In this document: positions 24,725 to 35,693 of the stretch, in pieces
Numbering within the stretch: position 1 is the first letter of the stretch
Layout of the letters: each line of letters begins with the position of its first letter
DNA from: Cherax quadricarinatus
Lineage: Eukaryota; Arthropoda; Malacostraca; Decapoda; Parastacidae
DNA: 64,000 nt
NCBI RefSeq assembly: GCF_038502225.1
Contig: NC_091353.1
Location: 1,816,616-1,880,615 of the forward strand
Direction of reading: 5' to 3'
Program-made: the position numbers and the translations under genes
The notes under the pieces: generated by a model
Told to the model about the DNA's origin: nothing
What the model saw: only the letters and a program-made list of their open reading frames with translations
The model's database searches: none

Positions 24725-25729
24725 CCATAACAAAGTTTACTGTATTGTATGTACCTGTTTCACCATACCAAGTGTTTGTAGTAAGATAACCCAGTGTAAG
24801 TGCCACCATACCTAAAGTCTGTGATAGATTAACCAGGTGTTTGAACCACCATAACAATGTTTGTCTACGTGCATATGGTTCACCACACCAAGTGTTTGTA
24901 GCAGGAAAATCAATGTTTGTGCATCCATAACAAAGACAGTCTGCTGCATCAGTTTCACGATACCAAATATTTGTAAGAAGATGTCAAAATGTTTGTGCCA
25001 TCATAACAAGGACAGACTTCTGCGTTTAAAACATCGTAAGTTTATAAAATCAAAACAAAGCCTTTTGACAACTTTACCACTGAAACAAAAACATTTTTTA
25101 GTGTTTTTAGCCTAATTACAATGACTTTGTATAAATATAACAATGCGTTTGCACAATTACAACAGGTTGTTTGTACATTATAATTCTTTGCATCACTAAA
25201 ACAAGCTGCATCTTGTTTTAGTGATGTTTAAACTGCATTAGTTAGGTTCTTTAAACGTATTTAACACAATATTTATAACTTCAATAGCAAAAGTGTTTCT
25301 GCCATGATTGTACCATCAAAATGTGTTCCATTTTTACTCCACTTAAACAGTTTTTACATTGCCATAATAAGTAGTTTGAACCACAATAAATACTGAGAAG
25401 TTAAAACACATGTACAATAAATAGATTTCCTTATTAAGAAACTCTTCGCCTGCGCAGCAGTCTTCTTCAGTCGAGTTCCTAGATGTTTGTACCAATGTTT
25501 ATATAATAAAAGTAAGGAATTGATTGTACCATTGTAAGTGAAGTTATAATTCCAACATAAAAATGGGTTTATATTGCTATAATAATCTGTTTGTACCAAT
25601 CAAACAAGCTTGTACCACAATCAGATATTTGTACTCATCTAACAAGGAACCTTTGGCACAAAGTTACATCACCTTGTTTGTGCCATTCTGGAAGATGTTT
25701 ACTATTTTGAAAGTTGTAAATGTTCATAT
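24725..25729. repeat. Highly decayed relative of the 22-bp repeat family
   Basis: About 1 kb in which the pattern 'gtttgta/cca..ataacaag' recurs irregularly: accaggtgtttgaacc, ccataacaatgtttg, gtttgtgccatcataac, acaggttgtttgtac, gtttgtaccaatcaaac. Spacing is no longer regular. The motif is that of the clean 22-bp array at 31.2-34.7 kb, so I read this as old, diverged copies. A short Penelope-terminus-like segment is embedded near 25,442-25,470. Confidence 0.55.
25442..25470 (-). ncRNA. Degenerate hammerhead-ribozyme-like motif (PLE terminus relic)
   Basis: On the minus strand, ctgaaga is followed by an imperfect stem-loop (agactgctgcgcaggc) and cgaagag. This is the order of the hammerhead core (CUGANGA, stem II, GAAAC) with the final box damaged. 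The downstream minus sequence (aataaggaaatc...acatgtg) resembles Penelope-like element tails I recall in decapods. It is probably inactive. Confidence 0.3.
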
Positions 25730-28408
25730 AACGGTGTGTGAATTCGATGTTTATATAACACGGTGTGAACTCAGTGCTTATGTAACACGGTGTGAACTCA
25801 GTGCATATATAACACGGTGTGAACTCAGTGCTTATATAACACGGTGTGAACTCAGTGCTTATATAACACGGTGTGAACTCAGTGCGTATATAACACGGTG
25901 TGAACTCAGTGCTTATATAACACGGTGTGAACTCAGTGCTTATATAACACGGTGTGAACTCAGTGCTTATATAACACGGTGTGAACTCAGTGCTTATATA
26001 ACACGGTGTGAACTCAGTGCTTATATAACACGGTGTGAACTCAGTGCTTATATAACACGGTGTGAACTCAGTGCTTATATAACACGGTGTGAACTCAGTG
26101 CTTATATAACACGGTGTGAACACAGTGCTTATATAACACGGTGTGAACTCAGTGCTTATATAACACGGTGTGAACACAGTGCTTATATAACACGGTGTGA
26201 ACTCAGTGCTTATGTAACACGGTGTGAACTCAGTGCTTATATAACACGGTGTGAACTCAGTGGATATATAACACGGTGTGAACTCAGTGCTTGTATAACA
26301 CGGTGTGAACTCAGTGCTTATATAACACGGTGTGAACTCAGTGCTTATATAACACGGTGTGAACTCAGTGCTTATGTAACACGGTGTGAACTCAGTGCTT
26401 ATATAACACGGTGTGAACTCAGTGCATATATAACACGGTGTGAACTCAGTGCGTATATAACACGGTGTGAACTCAGTGCTTATATAACACGGTGTGAACT
26501 CAGTGCTTATATAACACGGTGTGAACTCAGTGCTTATATAACACGGTGTGAACTCAGTGCTTATATAACACGGTGTGAACTCAGTGCTTATATAACACGG
26601 TGTGAACTCAGTGCTTATATAACACGGTGTGAACTCAGTGCTTATATAACACAGTGTGAACTCAGTGCTTATATAACACGGTGTGAACTCAGTGCTTATA
26701 TAACACGGTGTGAAATCAATGCTTATATAACACGGTGTGAACTCAGTGCTTATATGACACAGTGTGAACTCAGTGCTTATATAACACGGTGTGAACTCAG
26801 TGCTTATATAACACGGTGTGAACTCAGTGCTTATATAACACGGTGTGAACTCAGTGCTTATATAACACGGTGTGAATTCAGGGCTTATATAACACGGTGT
26901 GAACTCAGTGCTTATATAACACGGTGTGGACTCAGTACTTATATAACACGGTGTGAACTCAGTGCTTATATAACACGGTGTGAATTCAGTGCTTATATAA
27001 CACGGTGTGAACTCGGTGCTTATATAACACGGTGTGAACTCAGTGCTTATATAACACGGTGTGAACTCAGTGCTTATATAACACGGTGTGAACTCAGTGC
27101 TTATATAACACGGTGTGAACTCAGTGCTTATATAACACGGTGTGAACTCAGTGCTTATATAACACGGTGTGAACTCAGTGCTTATATAACACGGTGTGAA
27201 CTCAGTGCATATATAACACGGTGTGAACTCAGTGCTTATATAACACGGTGTGAACTCAGTGCTTATATAACACGGTGTGAACTCAGTGCTTATATAACAC
27301 GGTGTGGACTCAGTGCTTATATAACACGGTGTGAACTCAGTGCTTATATAACACGGTGTGAACTCAGTGCTTATATAACACGGTGTGAACTCAGTGCTTA
27401 TATAACACGGTGTGAACTCAGTGCTTATATAACACGGTGTGAACTCAGTGCTTATATAACACGGTGTGAACTCAGTGCTTATATAACACGGTGTGAACTC
27501 AGTGCATATATAACACGGTGTGAACTCAGTGCTTATATAACACGATGTGAACTCAGTTCTTATATAACACGGTGTGAACTCAGTGTTATATAACACGGTG
27601 TGAACTCAGTGCTTATATAACACGGTGTGAACTCAGTGCTTATATAACACGGTGTGAACTCAGTGCTTATATAACACGGTGTGAACTCAGTGCTTATATA
27701 ACACGGTGTGAACTCAGTGCTTATATAACACGGTGTGAACTCAGTGTTATATAACATGGTGTGAACTCAGTGCTTATATAACACGGTGTGAACTCAGTGC
27801 TTATATAACACGGTGTGAACTCAGTGCTTATATAACACGGTGTGAACTCAGTGCTTATATAACACTGTGTGAACTCAGTGCTTATATAACACGGTGTGAA
27901 CTCAGTGCTTATATAACACGGTGTGAACTCAGTGCTTATATAACACGGTGTGAACTCAGTGCTTATATAACACGGTGTGAACTCAGTGCTTATATAACAC
28001 GGTGTGAACTCAGTGTTATATAACACGGTGTGAACTCAGTGCTTATATAACACGGTGTGAACTCAGTGCTTATATAACACGGTGTGAACTCAGTGCTTAT
28101 ATAACACGGTGTGAACTCAGTGCTTATATAACACTGTGTGAACTCAGTGCTTATATAACACGGTGTGAACTCAGTGCTTATATAACACGGTGTGAACTCA
28201 GTGCTTATATAACACGGTGTGAACTCAGTGCTTATATAACACGGTGTGAACTCAGTGTTATATAACATGGTGTGAACTCAGTGCTTATATAACACTGTGT
28301 GAACTCAGTGCTTATATAACACGGTGTGAACTCAGTGCTTATATAACACGGTGTGAACTCAGTGCTTATATAACACGGTGTGAACTCAGTGCTTATATAA
28401 CACGGTGG
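25730..28408. repeat. Minisatellite, 27-bp unit, about 99 copies
   Basis: Units read cttatataacacggtgtg followed by aactcagtg. Single-base variants (gcatat, gcgtat, gttat) are scattered. From about 27,580 onwards 26-bp units lacking one base (gtgttatataac) occur near 27,585, 27,745, 28,014 and 28,256. They are spaced by whole numbers of units, which shows block duplication. Both strands are open over nearly 2 kb because 27 bp is nine stop-free codons; these frames are not genes. Confidence 0.98.
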
Positions 28409-28684
28409 GAATTCAATGTTTGAACCTTAACAACCAAACATGAACCTCTTTCATAAGTTGTCTAAACTTTTTTTTTAAGATATTTATCTTCAAATGCAAA
28501 GTGTATATTTCAGTTTTGTTCCTCAATAACTACATTAGTCTTGTTTTATTCCAGTGTGTGTGTGTTTGTACCACGGAAACGTGGTCTTTGTACCACCATA
28601 ACATGCAGGGAAGTCTTTGTATGTACCATGAAAGCTCTGTGTTTGTGACGTTTATTTGCAACATTATGATAAAGGTTTGTTCTC
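28409..28684. other. Spacer with decayed 22-bp-type motifs
   Basis: Contains gtgtttgtaccacgg, ctttgtaccaccataac and tttgtatgtaccatg, again echoing the 22-bp repeat unit. No gene seen. Confidence 0.45.
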
Positions 28685-30988
28685 ATCTTACCCTACCTTA
28701 CTCTCACCTTACCTAACCTTACTCTCACCTTACCTAACCTTACTCTCACCTTACCTAACCTTACTCTCACCTTACCTAACCTTACTCTCACCTTACCTAA
28801 CCTTACTCTCACCTTACCTAACCTTACTCTCACCTTACCTAACCTTACTCTCACCTTACCTAACCTTACTCTCACCTTACCTACTCTCACCTTACTCCTC
28901 TCTCACCTTACCTATCCTTTCTCTCAACTTACCGAACCTTACTCTCACCTTACCTAACCTTACTCTCACCTTACCTAACCTTACTCTCACCTTACCTAAC
29001 CTTACTCTCACCTTACCTAACCTTACTCTCACCTTACCTAACCTTACTCTCACCTTACCTAACCTTACTCTCACCTTACCTAACCTTACTCTCACCTTAC
29101 CTAACCTTACTCTCACCTTACCTAACCTTACTCTCACCTTACCTAACCTTACTCTCACCTTACCTAACCTTACTCTCACCTTACCTAACCTTACTCTCAC
29201 CTTACCTAACCTTACTCTCACCTTACCTAACCTTACTCTCACCTTACCTAACCTTACTCTCACCTTACCTAACCTTACTCTCACCTTACCTAACCTTACT
29301 CTCACCTTACGTAACCTTACTCTCACCTTACGTTACCTTACTCTCACCTTACCTTACTCTCACCTTACCTTACCATACTCTCACCTTACCTTACCTTACT
29401 CTCACCTTACCTTACTCTCACCTTACCTTATCTTACTTTCACTTTACCTTACCTTGCTCTCACCTTACCTTACCTTACTCTCACCTTACCTAACCTTACT
29501 CTCACCTTACCTAACCTTACTCTCACCTTACCTAACCTTACTCTCACCTTACCTAACCTTACTCTCACCTTACCTAACCTTACTCTCACCTTACCTAACC
29601 TTACTCTCACCTTACCTAACCTTACTCTCACCTTACCTAACCTTACTCTCACCTTACCTAACCTTACTCTCACCTTACCTAACCTTACTCTCACCTTACC
29701 TAACCTTACTCTCACCTTACCTAACCTTACTCTCACCTTACCTAACCTTACTCTCACCTTACCTAACCTTACTCTCACCTTACCTAACCTTACTCTCACC
29801 TTACCTAACCTTACTCTCACCTTACCTAACCTTACTCTCACCTTACCTAACCTTACTCTCACCTTACCTAACCTTACTCTCACCTTACCTAACCTTACTC
29901 TCACCTTACCTAACCTTACTCTCACCTTACCTTACCTTACTCTCACCTTACCTAACCTTACTCTCACCTTACCTAACCTTACTCTCACCTTACCTAACCT
30001 TACTCTCACCTTACCTTACCTTACTCTCACCTTACCTAACCTTACTCTCACCTTACCTAACCTTACTCTCACCTTACCTAACCTTACTCTCACCTTACCT
30101 AACCTCACTCTCACCTTACCTAACCTCACTCTCACCTTACCTAACCTTACTCTCACCATACCTTACCTTACTCTCACCTTACCTTACCTTACTCTCACCT
30201 TACCTAACCTTACTCTCACCTTACCTAACCTTACTCTCACCTTACCTAACCTTACTCTCACCTTACCTAACCTTACTCTCACCTTACCTTACCTTACTCT
30301 CACCTTACCTTACCTTACTCTCACCTTACCTAACCTTACTCTCACCTTACCTAACCTTACTCTCACCTTACCTAACCTTACTCTCACCTTACCTAACCTT
30401 ACTCTCTCCTTACCTTACCTTACTCTCACCATACCTAACCTTACTCTCACCTTACCTAACCTTACTCTCACCTTACCTAACCTTACTCTCACCTTACCTA
30501 ACCTTACTCTCACCTTACCTAACCTTACTCTCACCTTACCTAACCTTACTCTCACCTTACCTAACCTTACTCTCACCTTACCTAACCTTACTCTCACCTT
30601 ACCTAACCTTACTCTCACCTTACCTAACCTTACTCTCACCTTACCTAACCTTACTCTCACCTTACCTAACCTTACTCTCACCTTACCTAACCTTACTCTC
30701 ACCTTACCTAACCTTACTCTCACCTTACATTACCTTACTTTCACCTTACTTTACCTTACTCTCACCTTAGGTTACCTTACTCTCACCTTACCTTACCTTA
30801 CTCTCACCTTACCTAACCTTATTCTCACCTTACGTTACCTTACTGTCACCTTACGTTACCTTACTCTCACCTTATGTTACCTTACTCTCACCTTACGTTA
30901 CCTTACTCTCACCTTATGTTACCTTACTCTCACCTTACGTTACCTTACTCTCACCTTACGTTACCTTACTCTCACCTTACCTTACCTT
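28685..30988. repeat. Minisatellite, 21-bp CCTTA/CCTAA unit, about 109 copies
   Basis: The unit is cttactctcaccttaccta followed by ac, so each copy contains one telomere-like CCTAA next to CCTTA pentamers. Copies at 28,700-28,880, 28,940-29,310 and 29,480-29,930 are almost identical. Diverged blocks with ccttac, cgttac or tgttac replace cctaac around 29,320-29,470 and after 30,720. The unit is seven codons long and stop-free, which explains the long frames on both strands. Confidence 0.98.
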
Positions 30989-31033
30989 TATAACAATACA
31001 TATTACATCATGTTTATGTGACCATAACAATAA

Positions 31034-31090
31034 GTTTGTACCACTAATATAAGTTTGTACCACTAATATAAGTTTGTACCACTAATATAA
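31034..31090. repeat. Short 19-bp tandem repeat, 3 copies
   Basis: gtttgtaccactaatataa repeated three times. It is a close relative of the 22-bp unit that starts about 100 bp downstream. Confidence 0.9.
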
Positions 31091-31179
31091 GGCACTAGTA
31101 CAAAAATAATAAAATGTATTCTGTGTTAGTGAATAATTAATGGTTAAAATTTCGATTCAAAATGTTTAACCATCATCAC

Positions 31180-34100
31180 AAAAGTGTTGTACCAATATAA
31201 CGAGATGTTTGTACCAATATAACGAGATGTTTGTACCAATATAACGAGATGTTTGTGCCAATATAACGAGATGTTTGTACCAATATAACGAGATGTTTGT
31301 GCTAATATAACGAGATGTTTGTACCAATATAACGAGATGTTTGTACCAATATAACGAGATGTTTGTACCAATATAACGAGATGTTTGTGCTAATATAACG
31401 AGATGTTTGTACCAATATAACGAGATGTTTGTACCAATATAACGAGATGTTTGTACCAATATAACGAGATGTTTGTACCAATATAACGAGATGTTTGTGC
31501 TAATATAACGAGATGTTTGTACCAATATAACGAGATGTTTGTACCAATATAACGAGATGTTTGTACCAATATAACGAGATGTTTGTGCTAATATAACGAG
31601 ATGTTTGTACCAATATAACGAGATGTTTGTACCAATATAACGAGATGTTTGTACCAATATAACGAGATGTTTGTACCAATATAACGAGATGTTTGTACCA
31701 ATATAACGAGATGTTTGTACCAATATAACAAGGTGTTTGTACCAATATAACAAGGTGTTTGTACCAATATAACAAGGCGTTTGTTCCAATATAACAAGGT
31801 GTTTGTTCCAATATAACGAAATGTTTGTACCAATATAACAAGGCGTTTGTTCCAATACAACAAGGTGTTTGTACCAATATAACGACATGTTTGTACCAAT
31901 ATAACAAGGTGTTTGTACCAATATAACAAGGTGTTTGTACCAATATAACGAGATGTTTGTACCAACATAACAAGGCGTTTGTTCCAATATAACAAGGTGT
32001 TTGTACCAATATAACGACATGTTTGTATCAATATAACAAGGTGTTTGTACCAATATAATATGGTGTTTGTACCAATATAACAAGGCGTTTGTTCCAATAT
32101 AACAAGGTGTTTGTACCAATATAGCGAGATGTTTGTTCCAATATAACGAGATGTTTGTACGAATATAACGAGATGTTTGTACCAATATAACGAGATGTTT
32201 GTACCAATATAACGAGATGTTTGTACAAATATAACGAGATGTTTGTACCAATATAACGAGATGTTTGTACACATATAACGAGATGTTTATACCAAAATAA
32301 CAAGGCGTTTGTTCCAATATAACTAGATGTTTGTATCAATATAACGAGATGTTTGTACCGATATAACGAGATGTTTGTATCAATATAACGAGATGTTTGT
32401 ACCAATATAACGAGATGTTTGTATCAATATAGCGAGATGTTTGTACCAATATAACGAGATGTTTGTACCAATATAACGAGATGTTTGTACCAAAATAACA
32501 AGGCGTTTGTTCCAATATAACGAGATGTTTGTATCAATATAACGAGATGTTTGTACCAATATAACAAGGTGTTTGTACCAATATGACTAGATGTTTGTAT
32601 CAATATAACAAGATGTTTGTACCAATATAACAAGGTGTTTGTACCAATATGACTAGATGTTTGTACCAATATAACGAGATGTTTGTACCAATATAACGAG
32701 ATGTTTGTACCAATATAACGAGATGTTTGTACCAATATAACGAGATGTTTGTACCAATATAACGAGATGTTTGTACCAATATAACGAGATGTTTGTATCA
32801 ATATAACAAGATGTTTGTACCAATATAACAAGGTGTTTGTACCAATATGACTAGATGTTTGTACCAATATAACGAGATGTTTGTACCAATATAACGAGAT
32901 GTTTGTACCAATATAACGAGATGTTTGTACCAATATAACGAGATGTTTGTACAAATATAACGAGATGTTTGTACCAATATAACGAGATGTTTGTATCAAC
33001 ATAACGAGATGTTTGTACAAATATAACGAGATGTTTATACCAAAATAACACGGCGTTTGTTCCAATATAACGAGATGTTTGTATCAATATAACGAGATGT
33101 TTGTACCGATATAACGAGATGTTTGTATCAATATAACGAGATGTTTGTACAAATATAACGAGATGTTTATACCAAAATGACAAGGCGTTTGTTCCAATAT
33201 AACGAGATGTTTGTACCAATATAACGAGATGTTTGTATCAATATAACGAGATTTTTGCACCAATATAACGAGATGTTTGTATCAATATAACGAGATGTTT
33301 GTACCAATATAACGAGATGTTTGTATCAATATAACGAGATTTTTGCACCAATATAACGAGATGTTTGTATCAATATAACGAGATGCTTGTACCAATATAA
33401 CGAGATGTTTGTACCAATATAACGAGATGTTTGTACCAAAATAACAAGGCGTTTGTTCCAATATAACGAGATGTTTGTATCAATATAACGAGATGTTTGT
33501 ACCAATATAACGAGATGTTTGTATCAATATAACAGATGTTTGTACCAATATAACGAGATGTTTGTACCAAAATAACAAGGCGTTTGTTCCAGTATAACGA
33601 GATGTTTGTACCAATATAACGAGATGTTTGTATCAATATAACGAGATGTTTGTACCAATATAACGTGATGTTTGTATCAATATAACGAGATTTTTGCACC
33701 AATATAACGAGATGTTTGTATCAATATAACGAGATGTTTGTACCAAAATAGCTAGGCGTTTGTTCCAATATAACAAGGTGTTTGTACCAATATAACAAGG
33801 TGTTTGTACCAATATAACAAGGTTCTTGTACCAATATAACAAGGTGTTTGTACCAATATAACAAGGTGTTTGTACTAATAAAACAAGGTATTTGTACCAA
33901 TATAACAAGGCGCTTGTACCAATATAACAAGGTGCTTGTACCAATATAACAAGGTGTTTGTACCAATGTAACAATGTGCTTGTACCAATATAACAAGGTG
34001 CTTGTTCCAATATAACAAGGTGTTTGTACCAATATAACAAGGTGTTTTTTCCAATATAACAAGGTGTTTGTACCAATATAACAAGGTGCTTGTACCAATA

Positions 34101-34680
34101 CAACAAGGTGTTTGTACCAATATAACAAGGTGTTTGTACCAATATAACAAGGTGCTTGTACCAATATAACAAGGTGCTTGTACCAATATAACAAGGTGTT
34201 TTTTTACCAATATAACAAGGTGCTTGTACCAATATAACAAGGTGTTTTTTACCAATATAACAAGGTGCTTGTACCAATATAACAAGGTGTTTGTTCCAAT
34301 ATAACAAGGTGTTTGTACCAATATAACAAGGTGCTTGTACCAATATAACAAGGTGCTTGTACCAATATAACAAGGTGCTTGTACCAATATGACAAGGTGT
34401 TTGTTCCAATATAACAAGGTGTTTGTACCAATATAACAAGGTGCTTGTACCAATATAACAAGGTGCTTGTACCAATACAACAAGGTGTTTGTACCAATAT
34501 AACAAGGTGCTTGTACCAATATAACAAGGTGTTTTTTTACCAATATAACAAGGTGCTTGTACCAATATAACAAGGTGTTTTTTTACCAATATAAGAAGGT
34601 GCTTGTACCAATATAACAAGGTGTTTTTTTACCAATATAACAAGGTGCTTGTACCAATAAAACAAGGTGTTTGTACCCTA
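31180..34680. repeat. Minisatellite, 22-bp unit, about 159 copies, two main subtypes
   Basis: The unit is gtttgtaccaatataac followed by gagat (subtype 1) or aaggt (subtype 2). Subtype 1 fills 31,180-31,720 and most of 32,110-33,740. Subtype 2 fills 33,760-34,680. The two are interleaved at 31,725-32,100. Further variants (gtatcaat, gcttgtacc, ttttttacc) mark local blocks, and a gtttgtatcaatataac/gtttgtaccaatataac alternation around 32,300-33,740 suggests a higher-order dimer. Overlapping minus-strand frames of up to 383 codons are repeat artefacts. Confidence 0.98.
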
Positions 34681-34844
34681 ATTAATACAAAGTTTTAAAA
34701 CCAGTATAACGAGGTGCTTATGCTGAAAAAATTCTCCTGTATTAAGTGGCTTATCTTCCATGTTTGTTCGTCCATTACGAAGTTTGTTCTTTGTTCATGG
34801 CGAGACGAGCACTTCCTGGACACCTGAGGTTATGATAGACCAAC

Positions 34845-34922
34845 ACAATGGTTAATACAAATAAAGTTATACAGAATTCTTTATTATCGACGTTTCGTGC
34901 ACACAATATGCTTCATCACTAA
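34845..34922 (-). ncRNA. Penelope-type terminus with hammerhead-like motif
   Basis: Minus strand: agtgatgaagc, a short loop region (atattgtgt), then gcacgaaacgtcg and an AT-rich tail (ataataaagaattctg). The order tgatga, stem, gaaac matches the hammerhead core found at the termini of Penelope-like elements. Stem II is imperfect in this copy and the base before tgatga is G instead of C, so activity is doubtful. No coding part accompanies it. Confidence 0.4.
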
Positions 34923-35050
34923 AAAAATCAGTAAAGTATATTAACAAAATGGTTGGAGTTAAGAAACAGCAACATTCAAGGGTTTGAAGCTGACCTGAAG
35001 AAGCATTCTCTAGTTATTATGGGGAAACCAATTAATTTAATAATATTGAA

Positions 35051-35079
35051 TTTTTTTTTTTTTTTTTTGGGGGGGGGGG
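35051..35079. repeat. T18-G11 homopolymer junction
   Basis: Eighteen T followed directly by eleven G. A second T-run/G-run junction occurs at 58,091-58,111. Confidence 0.97.
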
Positions 35080-35189
35080 TAGCTGGAAATGAAGAGCAAA
35101 TGTTTCGTTTTTTAATAAAATCTGTCGACATTAAGAGTTTGAAGTCTATCTTGACAAGCATTCTCCAGAAGTTGCTCTAAATCTAACAA

Positions 35190-35365
35190 TTTCAATTTTC
35201 TTAACAATTTTTAATATATAGACAGACTGGTTATAAATGACCATAATTTTTAAAGGGGTGGACCGGTAAGCCAGCGGAAGGCCTCGGTCAGATGACCAAA
35301 AGCTCCAAAGGCGGGTCATCATCTGACTAAGACCCGCGTCAGGAAACATTTGTCCTGTTTCCTGA
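35190..35365. mobile_element. Dispersed element that ends in the telomeric repeat block
   Basis: The sequence from about cagactggttataaatgacc through ggaccggtaagccagcgg and gacccgcgtcaggaaac to cctgtttcctgacgaacc runs without a break into (CCTAA)n. It contains a small dyad (caggaaac...gtttcctg). I recall this body as a frequent dispersed repeat in decapods, usually followed by CCTAA repeats, which would make the pentamer run its tail. The class (SINE-like or other) is unknown, as is its true 5' end. Confidence 0.45.
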
Positions 35366-35693
35366 CGAACCTTACCTAACCTAACCTAACCTAACCTAAC
35401 CTAACCTAACCTAACCTAACCTAACCTAACCTAACCTAACCTAACCTAACATAACCTAACCTAACCTAACCTAACCTAACCTAACCTAACCTAACCTAAC
35501 ATAACCTAACCTAACCTAACCTAATCTAACCTAACCTAACCTAACCTAACCTAACCTAACCTAACCTAACCTAACCTAACCTAACCTAACCGAACCTAAC
35601 CTAACCTAACCTAACCTAACCTAACCTAACCTAACCGAACCTAACCTAACCTAACCTAACCTAACCTAACCTAACCTAACCTAACCTAACCTA
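35366..35693. repeat. Clean (CCTAA)n arthropod-type telomeric repeat
   Basis: About 65 copies of the pentamer with only a few substitutions (cataa, cgaa, ctaat). TTAGG is the ancestral arthropod telomere repeat. Here it is interstitial within the window, being flanked on both sides by other DNA. Confidence 0.97.

Noticed and set aside
25563..27596. 676- and 653-codon frames on opposite strands of the 27-bp array
   Set aside because: Simultaneous openness of both strands shows that it reflects the stop-free unit and not coding selection.
28656..30770. 704-codon frame rich in LTLLSPY
   Set aside because: Direct translation of the 21-bp repeat, with the opposite strand also open; no promoter or unique domain.
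31166..34619. Many minus-strand frames reading as Tyr/Ile-rich repeats
   Set aside because: Overlapping frames on one strand from a 22-bp stop-free unit.
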